NCBI GenBank assembly: GCA_021442155.1
Contig: CM038225.1
Location: 82,844,925-82,908,924 of the forward strand
Direction: 5' to 3'
DNA length: 64,000 nt
Source of the DNA: Cymbidium sinense
Taxonomy: Eukaryota; Streptophyta; Magnoliopsida; Asparagales; Orchidaceae
Part shown: one piece after another, positions 23,001 to 34,368 of the stretch
Numbering within the stretch: the stretch's first letter is position 1
Layout: the number at the start of each line of letters is the position of its first letter
Notes under the pieces: model-generated
What the model was told of the DNA's origin: nothing
Databases searched by the model: none
The model's input: only the letters and a program-made list of their open reading frames with translations
Position numbers and translations under genes: made by a program

Positions 23001-26000
23001 GCATGTGTTGGCTAAAGTAGAAATATGAGTGGCTATTATCACTACCAAATTCAAATTATTTTTAAAACATATAAATCAAATGCCTAAAATTGAAAGTGTG
23101 CTACTTATATTTTTAATCATAAGCTTGCATGTGAAAGAATATAAGGATGTGTTTAGCATAGATTTCCTTTCTCTCTTATGTTAGTATAGTTTTGAATAAG
23201 ATTTTGGTAAGATGTATGGTTCATTTGAAAAGAACCTAACACTTGCCTAATTTCATATCCTATTCATTCCTATGTTATCACTTGAGAAGAAAACCTATGC
23301 TTGCACATATAAATTGCATAAACAAAATGAATCAACTAAAATAAAATTTTACATTATTTTTACATTCATTTCTTTTGTACACATGTTTGTATTTAAGGAA
23401 AGTGGTATATTAGTCTGGACAACCATGAGGTTGTGAGGCTTTAAGTATCCTAAGTAGGTTTTTCACCTTACACCTCTGGTTAATAATGGCGTTGTACTCA
23501 CTTATGTATTTCTTACTTTCATCTCTGCATGTGAAAATTGTATAAGAAACCCTTTTCTACTTAAGGAAAATCATGCATCATAAACTTCCAAATTTCCTTA
23601 AATGAATTGCTTAGCATGCATCATAAAGTGTGTTAAATATTCACATTTGTGTGTATAGATATGCTTAGGATCCATTCATATGCATGTTATACATGTTGGG
23701 AAAGAAGTGAAGTAATGTGTTTTGTGAATTTAGTTCATTTTACTTAATCTTAAAATATCTTTTCTTTTGAATAGGTTTGTTTAGAGTTTATCTAAACTTA
23801 GGATTAATTAAAATACTTAATCAAAACATTCACTAAACAAAATTAAAATGTGAATCTACTTTAGAAATTACTTAGGTTAGGGAAGGAAAGATAAGTTCTC
23901 TTCTCTCCCTCTCTTTATAACTTAGTAATTAATTGTAGGATTCACTTGAACCAAATCAAAATATGAAATAAAATCAACCTAAAATAATTAAACAACTTAA
24001 ATGAAATCCTCCTTTATGTTCAACATGCTTCACACTTAGAAAATTCTAACTTAAAACCATAACTAAGCATACCACACAAACCTTTAAAGCACACACATTA
24101 GGCTAAGTCGCCACTTCTAGTTAGGGGTGGTGCATGGTTTGATGTTTACTTTTATTTTGTGATATATGTTTTAGAGTGGAGGTTAGAATGTATGCTCATA
24201 GAATGAATGGTAGGGCGATCTTAGTCTAACCATTATTTTTTATAGGGGATTGTGCTTAAGAGGCATTATCATAAATAAAAATATAAAGTGCTTTTGTTTG
24301 CATGTGCTTATATCCCTAAGCATAATCCATAGGCCAAGTGGACTTAGTCACTCATATGTGGGATGATAAGTCCAATATACATGTTTGGGATTTGTGTGGT
24401 TCATTTTAGCTAATCTCTATTTTGCAGGTGTTAGTTAGATTTCCATTCTTTTCAATTTTATGTACATTTTGCAATTAGGATTTTGGAATGATTGTTATGG
24501 GGATTAGGATGAGCATTGGTTTATAAGGCCTTGCCTTATGTACCATGTGAAGCCCCTTGGAGCATCCACCTTCCAACATAACAATGAGTTCCTTGCTTAA
24601 TTGTATGTAATTCATTTGTAATTCGGGTTGTATAATGGTAGAGCTCGGCTACCCAATTTTTTTTTGGGTATGTGCTGTGGTGCCCAACCACATTTGGCCT
24701 TTTATTCTCTTACGCTTAGCTTTATAAATTGATTAATGATTTGTTTAGCTTGTGCATTTAGGTGACATATTTTCTAGTTTCTTCCTTGCTTTATGTATGG
24801 GTTGGATGTCAATTAGGCTCTCAGGGAAAAATAAATCTTTTACCCAACTTAAAAATTTAAAACTAAAAATAAAGAACTCATAACCTCACCTAAAGCTTAG
24901 GTTTAAAATCAAGATAACAAAATTAGCAACCCCAGCTAGGAGTATTTCTTTTATAACATCATGCACAAATGCATCTTATTTCACTCTTGATTGAGGGCTT
25001 CCACCTTTGCCAGAAACTTGGCTTGAGAGCCATGGTGAAACTCACCTCCTCCCTTCTTGATTTTGCCAATAACTTTATTTCTCATGCATTAGGCATATGA
25101 ATCCTATTAGCCTGAGTCAAAATGATTGTCTAAAAATAAAAATAAAATGAAATTTGAATTACATTAGATTTAAGTCAATTGAAACATGCTTTTTACATGA
25201 TCTAGTCTCTTTAGGGAGTGAGTTTAAGGACTTAGTCTCTTTCTAAATAATAACAACCTAACTTTCTTGCATTAAGCATATGATTGACTACATGAATTTA
25301 AAAATTGTATGAGTTAGTTGGCAGCCACCCCTAAGCAGTTGTAAGTCCAAGTTGTCTGGTGGTTTGTCCTCTCTTGTGGAGGCAAACCAAATACCCATTT
25401 TTTACTTTAGATTTAGGTTATGCTTTCAGCTCTCGCCAAAGCTCCCTAGATTTAGGTTCTGAGATTACTTTTTCCTTTGCGAGCCCTAAGTATAAATCCT
25501 CACCTCTTAGGCATTTCCATAACCTTGTATTATTGAATTATAAGCCCTAGCATTCTATTGAAAAATCCAACTCAAACAAATTAAATTAATTTCAAAAATG
25601 TAAAGCCCAATCATAGGATAGTTTGAGATGCTCACTAGGTTTTCTAGCATCGTGGGCATCTCCTACTTACTCCATTTGGCTTCAATAATAAATCTCTCTT
25701 TGATCAATCCCATTTGACCTTCAAAAATAAACCAATCGATTGATAGTCCTTTCCTATTGAAATCTTTAGAGACAATGATCATTTACCTTAATCGAGTTTT
25801 CTAAGGAATCCCCATTCTTTAGGATGTAATTAACTATGGGGCTTGTACTTAATGATTTAAAATAAATCTTGCTTTACTTTTCCATGTAAAGTAGGGGAAG
25901 AATCTACATACTTGAAGATCCAACATCCTTAGTGGTGGTGGTGTTTTGGTGATATGTCACCCATCTCATCTGTCATGGCATCCCAAAAAGATGAATTTTT

Positions 26001-26065
26001 ATAGTCTTGCATCTCTTTCTCACCCACAAATTTGAAAGCCGACTCTATAGAAATTTTTCACCACA
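20040..26065 (+). mobile_element. Solo LTR (6.0 kb) inserted in RNase H, with CTATC target duplication
   Basis: It starts TGTTGACCTCATTTTTAG and ends TTCACCACA, matching the ends of the other long LTRs. CTATC stands at 20035-20039 and again at 26066-26070, a perfect 5-bp target site duplication. No gag, pol or PBS lies inside. The order of blocks follows the other copies: TTGACCC-rich tract about 20250-21430, GC-richer block about 21470-21780, AT-rich part, a single copy of the ~250-bp unit near 23408-23500, and the unique 3' part. It is shorter and more diverged than the 5' LTR at 3426. The simplest history is insertion of a full element followed by LTR-LTR recombination. Confidence 0.9.
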
Positions 26066-26070
26066 CTATC

Positions 26071-26362
26071 ATAAGTACATAATGGAGTTGTTGGCTAAAT
26101 TCCAGAAGTGTCCATCTATAAGACACCTCGAGAAGAAAATGCCATAGCTGATACTTTAGCCAAGCTTGCCAAGGAGTTGGCATGTCCAGAAGATGAGTCC
26201 ATATCAATAAAGGTCCAAAATAAGCAAGTCCTACCTCTTATTGATACTGAATTCATCAAGAAATTCTCTCTTGAAGTGAAGGTTACCATTACTAAAATGG
26301 ATGAGGAGCTAGATTGGAGGCAACCATTCATGGATTACCAAAATAAAGGAAAACTACCTTAA
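26071..26362 (+). pseudogene. RNase H C-terminal part and linker to integrase, resuming after the solo LTR
   Basis: After the second CTATC the translation continues with segments like MELLAKFQK and, after a one-base shift, SIYKTPREENAIADTLAKLA, the end of a plant Ty3/gypsy RNase H. It then runs as an open frame to a TAA at 26360-26362. When the LTR and one target copy are ignored, the phase on the two sides agrees, which supports insertion into a once-continuous pol. Confidence 0.85.
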
Positions 26363-27345
26363 GAGAAGTCACAAGCATCGATGAAGCAAGTACTTTCCTT
26401 GTGGATTCTTATCTCGGTGGTCCTTCAATCATATATGATTTATGTTTATAAAGCACAGATTATGAGGCACTGGATTATTGGAGCTCCTCATCATGAAAAA
26501 CTAAAATCAAGACTATTTTCATCATTAATATGGCATTAGATTAATATTATTCTTTACTACCCAACATTCTACATCAAACATTGGCCCAAGTGTTGGTGAA
26601 CATAGTCCAATCAATCCTCCTTCTTCTAGGGACATTATTTGCTCTTTTCTAAATAGGTGATTCCCTTGAGAGGTCAAAGCTTCGTGCTCCAGTTTTTAAA
26701 CTATCATATTTAGATTTAGCCTCATCAAATTATATTCTAATGATGCATTCAAAGCAAAATCAATAACTTTGAGACACATGGATTTGATACTTTACCATCT
26801 ATTATGCAAATGGTTTAGCATAAGCCTTTAACAAAACTCTCATCCAAATACTCAAGAATACACTCAAAATAATGACACATGGGAGGTTAGTTGAAGTTTT
26901 GTTGGAACTCCAACTCTTCTCCCATCTTAGTATTTTATCATTAAGTCCATCACTATAGCTATGGTAGCAAGATCATAATGGAGCAAAATCTTGCTAGAAG
27001 TGCTCAAGGTTTGGATGTTAAAATCTCAAGTTGTCCAAAGCCAAAATGATTCAAACTCAAAGTGCTTGAAGGTTTGGAGGAGAGATGCCTATAGTCATGT
27101 TAAAATCTCAACTTATCCAAAGCCAAAATGATTCAAACTCATAACAAGTTGGTCTGCCCTGGAGCTTTTTAAGTGGGAGAGCTTATTTTAGTTCTAAGGA
27201 GACCAATTGTTTCTCGTCGTAAGATGGGAGGTAAGTTTGAACCCACTTGGGAATGCTTTTTTGCAATAGAGAAAGCCTAACAAGGAGAATCATATCAATT
27301 TATCAATCATAAAAAGAGCGTCCAATGCTTCTGATCAATGGGCTC
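26363..27345 (+). pseudogene. Integrase relic of the Tat/Ogre-like element
   Basis: Most of the integrase catalytic core is unrecognisable. Around 26830-26900 pieces such as NKTLIQILKNTLK fit the region after the catalytic core. From about 27141 to 27345 the C-terminal part is clear in short blocks: NKLVCPGAF, VGELILVLRRP (with a stop and shift before it), KMGGKFEPTWECFFAIEKA and YQFINH. This is the region that helps bind DNA. The segment is much shorter than a full integrase would need, so an internal deletion is likely. Nothing intact remains. Confidence 0.7.
27000..27141 (+). repeat. Imperfect local tandem duplication in the integrase relic
   Basis: A block beginning GTGCTCAAGGTTTGGATG and ending CCAAAATGATTCAAACTCA at 27000-27060 is repeated at 27062-27141. 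The second copy keeps an extra ~19 bp (GAGAGATGCCTATAGTCA-like) that is missing from the first. It arose after or during decay of the integrase. Confidence 0.8.
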
Positions 27346-27779
27346 TACCTAAAGAAATATTATCCATAAAATCATGTTTGAAAAATAATTATTATCAATA
27401 AAAATTCCATTTCAAATTCAATCTCTTCAAATTGAAGGCATTATTGTCTACGAATCTACCACGATGTGCTTTAAGGTAGGTGTAAGAGAACCCAAGCGGC
27501 ATCATATCCTTCATCAACACAGGACAAACATAAATTACACACAAAACACAAAATAAACACATATCTTTTATCTCCTTTTTTTAGTCAGTAAGATCCCCAA
27601 TATCTTTCAGTGCTAGGTATGATTCACTACTTAGTTAGTGTGCCACCCAAGTGGTCTTCTTGCTCAAGAGGATGTAAGTCTCACACACTTTCTTCTTGGC
27701 TTAACCACTGCCACTAGGGATCTTACGCTGCCGGTAAGATACCTCATTATGGCTTTGTTTCGAGGAAGATACCTCCTTT
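27346..27779 (+). other. 3' untranslated part of the Tat/Ogre-like element; no clear polypurine tract
   Basis: This non-coding stretch links the integrase end to the 3' LTR. The bases next to the LTR (GAAGATACCTCCTTT) do not form a convincing polypurine tract; the nearest purine run is CGAGGAAGA at about 27761-27769. Nothing else is recognisable in it. Confidence 0.5.
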
Positions 27780-30700
27780 TGTTGACCTCACTTTTGGAGT
27801 AAGGATTCAATCATCATATTTAGAATCCTCTGATACTAAGATCTCCTTGGTCTAACCTCTAGTGGAGTGGACACCTAGCTTAGAGACTTTGAGGATTAGC
27901 CATTTGATTGTATACCTAGAGTTAGGGTGACCTACCCATCCTATGGCTCAATCAAATCCATGACTACTTCCTTGACCAAAATCCCATCTCAAGTCCACAT
28001 ATCCAATTACAATTAAAACTAATCAAAACTAATCAAATCAAATCAAATCAAAATCAAACCCATGATTTAATAATGTTAAAATTTCTTTCAATCCAAACCA
28101 AACTTAATTGATTTTCTTATAAATTAATTCAATCCTTCAATCCAAACCAAATCAAATCTACAATCAATCAACCAAGCCAAAAATCAATCCAATCAAACCT
28201 AAGCTAACCCATTTGACCCAAAATACTCAAAATGAGCCAAAATCCATTTCAAATCCAAATCAATTGCAACCAAAGCTATAGATCAATTCCAAATCAATAT
28301 TCAAACTCAACTGAACTCAAACTGAACCTGAATCAAGACAATATACTCATTTAGGTTCACTTGAGCCAAAGTGACCTAAAGGATCCATTTGAGACAATTT
28401 GCAATCCAACCCAAATTGGATTGAATCAAACCATCCAAAACCTCCCACAATGATGGTTGATCATCCTTGATTGATCATTTGTAATCAATTGAGTCAAACC
28501 AAGTTAATTCAATCATTTGACCAAGTTAACCCACTTAACCTACATGAGCCAAATTAGCCAAATTTCACCCAAAGCTAAATTAATCGAAACCAATGATTCA
28601 CATCAACTAAGATCAATCCTTGAACATGACTTGATCATCATTATTAACCCAATTTGAGTTGACATAAGTTGACCCAATTTGACCTAAAAGACCAAATTGG
28701 GTCAAATCAAGATCTAACCCAAATTGATTGCAACCAATAGCTCAAGTTCATTTCAAATTGATCATTGAACATGATCAAAATCTTAATTAAACCCAATTTA
28801 ACCAATTGAACTCAATTGACCTATTTAGCCCAAATTGACCTAAAAGGGTCAATTTATCCTAAATCAAAACCAAATCCAAATTGATGAACCAAAAATCATC
28901 TTCAATTAATTGGTGACAATGCTTAGCAAATATGGTATTTTGAACTCAAATGAGTCAAATCTAAATCTAAGCCAAATTGAACCAAAATATTCCAAATACT
29001 CATTTGAAGTTGATTCAAGCCTTGGTTTAACCTAATTTGACCAATATGTCAACTTAACCTAACCTAACCCAATTTGACCTACATGGGTCAAATTGAGCCA
29101 AACCCCCGCAAACCAAGCTCAAACCCAATGAAATTTGGCTTGACCCATCCTTGACTCATCTTGGGTCAACCCAAAATAAACCCAACCCAAAGTGAACTCA
29201 ATCCAACCCATTACTCAATGAATAAAGGCCTCCATATAAGACAAAAACCCAAATTATGTGGTCAACTACCCTCCTTTGTATTTGGAAGCCACCCAAAGCA
29301 TAGAAAGGAACCTAGTGGCTAACCTAAGTGGTGGTTAGGTTTATATAGAGGAGTTCCCACCTCCCTCATTAGCCAAACCCATTTGACATAGTGATAAGTC
29401 AAGCCACCAACCTCAAGCCCTCCTCCAACCGAGTCGAGCCACATAAGCTTGGTGTTGTCCCCTCTGACACCCTCGCACTAATGATGTCGATGGATCTTGG
29501 CTACCCAATCCAAGGGAGGAGGGGGTACACCCCCATCCATTCAATATAATTTAGACACTTGAACCCTTAGAGCCCCAAGTAGGCGAGCGTAGTAGGTGTG
29601 GGATCAATCGAAGAATTTGAGCTCCGGAATGGGCTCAGGGCAAATGGTGTTCATCTTCCATCGCATGGTAGATGATAGATCATGCATTGTTCATTTTGCG
29701 TGATCAAAATGGATGGCCATGATTAATCCATTAAATTAATCATGATTTATTCCCATTGAAACCGTAGGTTTAATCTTCATCGCGATCTTATGATGGGGAT
29801 GCATCGTCGCCATACATAAACCGTCGATGGGTTTAAACAACCAATCCCATAACACCACATGAAAAGTGTGCCACATTAGCACTCCGCGTGGCACCGACAG
29901 GATTAGGCTTAATTAGACTCAATTAACCCATTTTAATAAGGCTAAAATTTTGGAAAGTCATAACTAATTATAGATAAATTAGAAAAATTCAAATAAATAC
30001 ATATTTTAAAGATAATTCAGAGGATAATTAATTAAAATTAATCCCAATTAATTTTAAATAGTAATTTAAGGCTTAATTAAAATTTAATTACAAACTTAAT
30101 TAGCTTATTTAAGCCCTAATCATTTGGGCAATCAATCCCAATCTTTGGGTGTCCATTCAATGGGATGACTTCTACCTCCCATGATTTTATTGGAATTTAT
30201 TGCTTAGTAATTAGGGTAAATTAAAGATTTAAATCTTAATTAACTTAATGATTAATTAACATTCAAAATAGCAAGAATTAACTAATTAAAGTTTATTAAT
30301 CACCATTTAATAGTAAATGGATGAGATAAAGAGATTAGGGCCTCTTTCCTAATCCCTTTCTTAAGTCTATTTCATTTCAAGAGAGCTAATTAAGTTAAAA
30401 ATTAATTTAATGATTACTTGTTTAATTAAGTGGCTAAATTAAATCAAATTGTAATGAAAATCATATCAAATAATTAACAATAAATTCAAGGATCCTCTTT
30501 ATGTGTTTAATAACATAAAGACCCTTACGAAAATTATGATTAACCCATAAGTGTGAGAAAAATATAAGAGTACTTAATTAGATTCTTTAATCTAATTAAT
30601 CTTTTATTATGAGCCAACTGCATTAAGTCCTTAAGAGCATTGCAATTTTATTTGCTCACATGTTCATATCATTAGTGGCTCATAATTAAGTGATTAATCA

Positions 30701-33700
30701 AATTAAAGAAGCATAGGAAAGGGTAATTATGTGATTTAATTGATATTTCAACTTAACTATTTCTTAAAATTTTATTTAATGATCTCGCCTTCAACTAATT
30801 AAGATTAACAATATGGGAATAGGGTGAAAACTTCAAATAATTTCTTTCATCTTTAAATCAACTTAAATCCAAAACCAAATTAATAAGTAACTATGGTTTT
30901 CCTTAAATAATTTTATTTAATATAATTGTCCTTAGGAATTAATTTGGTTGAGTGAATCACATGTTTATGTTAATTATTATTTTCCAATTACTTTAAATGT
31001 TGTATATCATGTGGTTTCATGCATTCATGTTTTCAAATCCAAATGAATCAAATAAAATCTATTTATGTAAACTTGCATGTGTTGACTTAATTTATTATAT
31101 GTGTGGCTATTATCACTATTAAATTCAAATCTACTTTCCAAAGTATTATAAATTGATAATAATATGTGTGGTGATGGTAGTTATGAATACACATAGGGGT
31201 TGCATGTGTTTATAGCTTAAATATATGAATGTGAAGCTCTCTTTCTTTCATTCATATATAGATTTGCATGGATTTGAATAATAATGAGTACATAGTCTGG
31301 ACATCTCGGGAATATGAGGCTTTAAGTAGCCCCAAGGAGATCATTTGATTACCTCACTTCTCTAGTTAACAATGACACGTACTTATTTGATTCCATTTCT
31401 ATGTATGTTTGTATAGGAATTTAGATTGAGCTTTAATTCATATACATAAATAATTCAATCAAATAAAGTACAATTTTGCATGATTCTCTTTCTCCTAATT
31501 ATCTATACATCCATATGTATTTAAGAAAGAAAATATATAGTTTGGACATCCCAAAAAAATGAGGCTTTAAATTGCCCCAAGGAGGTCATTTGATTACCTC
31601 ACTTTCCTGGTTAACAATGGCACGTATTTGCTCATATCTTTTATACATGTATGTGTGTACTTAATAAAATATTGAGAATCCTTTTTTCTACAAAAAATGC
31701 ATGAATCCATAATTATTTAAGTCATTGAGTTGATTAGTCATATGATTTGAAGCCTTCTTTCCTATATTCATGTGTACAAATCTACATGTGTTTGAATGCA
31801 AATGGATATATAATCTGACATCCATGAACACGAGGCTTTAAGTAGCAAGGAGGTCATTTGATTATCTCACTTCCCTGGTTAATAATGACACATACTCATT
31901 CAATTCCACTCTATGTATTTTGTTTTAATTTGGATAAAAGTTTAAGTCATAAGTATAAATAATTCAATGAGATAAAATACAACCTCTGGTTAGATTTTCA
32001 TCATTATAATTATATATGCATTCACATGTATTTAAGATACATAGTCTAGACATCCAAAGAATACAAAACTTTAGTAACCCCAAGGAGTTCATTTGATTAC
32101 CTCACTTCTTTGGTTTAAACAATGGCACGTACTTGCATATGTCTTTTATGCATGTGTATGTATACTTAATTAGAGAATAAAATCTACTTTTCCACTAAGT
32201 AACATGTGCATTCATGATCATTTAAGTATGCCAAAATATGTTGCATGTATAGATACATTATGGATTGAATCATATGCATGTCATAAGTAATGGAAAGAAA
32301 TTGTTCAATATGTGCTATGTAATATTAATTCAATTATATTAATCTTAAGATGCCTTTCATATTGAATATAATTACTTAAGGTTCACCTAAACTTAGTAAT
32401 AAGAAAATACTTAATTAAGCCATTCACTAAAGAGAACTAAGTCATAAAATTTACTTTAGAAGAGGGATTAAGTTAGAGATGAGGAGGGTAATCCTCTTTC
32501 CTCTCTTTATAACACTTAGATGCTAAGTTTAAATCAAATGAAAATAAATAAAATAAAATTCACAAATCAATTAAACAACTAGAAGTGGAGCCAACCTTTA
32601 GGTTAAATTGAGTACTTCCACACTTAAAATCACAACTTTAATACTTAGTTAAGACATACTACACAAAGCCTTAGCACACGCATTAGAATTAAGTCCCCAC
32701 TTTTGGCTCTAAGTTAGGACGGTGTATATTATGATGTATGCTTTCTTTTGTGATGTAATATTTTATACTGGATATTAAGGTGTATGTTTCGTAGACTGGA
32801 TGTTAGGCCGCTCTTAGTTTAATCATTTCTTCTACAGGGGATTATGCCTAAGGGGTTGCTTAAAAATTAAATATAAATGCTCTCTTTGCAGGTTGCCCAA
32901 TCCCCTAAGCATAGTCCAAGTTAGGACAGGCGGGCTTAGTTACCCATGTGTGGGGTGCTTAGTCCAAATTATAAAGATAATTATTTGGGATTATATGTGT
33001 GTTTAGCTAACTTCTATTTTGCAGGTGTAGTTAGATTTATTTTTCCCATATAAAATGTAATTTTGCAATAAGAATTCGCATTAGTGCTATGGAGGATTAG
33101 GATGAGCAGTGGCTAGAACGCTTAGTCCTGAGATACCCTGTGATGCCTTTGGAGCGCAATCAAATCAAAATGAAAGAGAGGAAGGATATAAAGAGGTGAA
33201 GAATGAAGACTCCCATATTCATTATAAATTGTAATTAATCTTTCATATTTCAGGTTGTATAAGGGTTGATCTTGACTACCCATCTTTTCTCTTTTCAGGG
33301 TGTACAATGGTACCTAACCGCATCGACTTCTTATTCTTTTGCAGTAATCTATAAAATTAATTGATGATTTATTTAGATTGTGCATTAGGATTGCAACTTT
33401 TTTATAGTTTCTTTATGATTAATGTTTTAATGTGTGGCCTAGATATGATAGGCCCTTAAGATAAAATAAATTTGATATCCAACTAACCATTTATAATTAA
33501 AGTTTTAAATAACTCATAGCCTCACCACAAAGCCTAGGCTATAATCAAGATAATTAAAAGATTTAGCAACCTCTTAGTTATATGTTATATGTTTCACATC
33601 ATACATGAATCTTCTATCACTCTTATTAAAAATGAGGGCCTCTATTCTCACACTATAGGGCCACTTGACCAATAGCAACCCCTCATGATGGAGTTTCACC

Positions 33701-34182
33701 CTCTCTCTTTTGATTTATCCAATAATCAACTTCATCATGCATTTAGATATAACAAAATCCTAAGCCTTTGTCCAAAATAATGAGTCAAAATGAAATAAAA
33801 TTTGAAAAGATTTTTGCACTTGTAGATTAAGTCATATGCTAATACCACTCATGCTCTAGGGGAGCGAGTTTAAGACTTCAGTCTCTTTCTAATTAAATAA
33901 TTGTCCTAGCTATCTTATAATTTCATAAGACCAGACTACATGAATTTATATTGTAGGAGGTGTTAGCTGTCTCTAGGCAATTGTAAGTCTAGAAGAGTCA
34001 GACGGTTTATCCTCACTGGAGATAAACTCCTATGTCCACTTGATCGCTTAGATTTAGGTCACACTTTAGCTTGTACTAAAGTTCATAGATTTAGGATCCG
34101 AAGTAGCTACTTCCTTCAGGCTACAAGCATATATTCTCATCTCTTTGGCATTATCACAACCTTGTGTTGGAGGTTTATAAGA
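27780..34182 (+). repeat. 3' LTR, truncated at its right end
   Basis: It begins TGTTGACCTCACTTTTGGAG at 27780 and follows the 5' LTR closely, more closely than the solo LTRs do, as expected for the two LTRs of one element. It lacks about 450 bp equivalent to 5370-5815. It stops near 34182 at a point equivalent to about 10442 in the 5' LTR, so the last ~560 bp are gone. Directly afterwards the sequence turns into the antiparallel host LTR. The four-unit array is at about 31285-32130 and the TATA block at about 32505. Confidence 0.85.
31285..32130 (+). repeat. Four tandem ~250-bp units in the 3' LTR
   Basis: Core blocks lie at about 31285-31375, 31535-31625, 31805-31890 and 32040-32130. The CCAAGGAGGTCATTTGATTA core is kept in most units; one unit has lost the CCCC stretch before it. 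Confidence 0.85.
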
Positions 34183-34294
34183 GTTAATTAAGCATACATT
34201 AAAATCTTAATTAAGCCTTAATTATTATTCAAAATCAAATGAAAATATTTTTAATTAGATCTCCCCTATTTCACTTTTAAAATGAGTATTTATT

Positions 34295-34368
<74 letters not shown>

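Larger units (their letters stand above)
3426..34182 (+). mobile_element. Tat/Ogre-like Ty3/gypsy retrotransposon, nested and defective
   Basis: A 5' LTR (3426-11002) is followed by a primer binding site, a leader, gag, aspartic protease, reverse transcriptase, RNase H and integrase relics on the plus strand, then a second copy of the same LTR from 27780. Reverse transcriptase before RNase H before integrase is the Ty3/gypsy order. The leader and PBS style (GCGACTTTGTTGGGGA), the gag knuckle of CPYH...GH...DC type, and the A-rich spacer between protease and RT resemble the Tat/Ogre branch; that branch assignment is inference from remembered families. All coding parts carry stops and frameshifts, and both catalytic Asp of RT are Asn, so the copy is dead. 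It interrupts an antiparallel LTR of its own family. The 3' LTR lacks its last ~560 bp. Confidence 0.85.

Noticed and set aside
26116..26331. Minus-strand open frame
   Set aside because: It is the antisense shadow of the RNase H/linker frame at 26108-26362.
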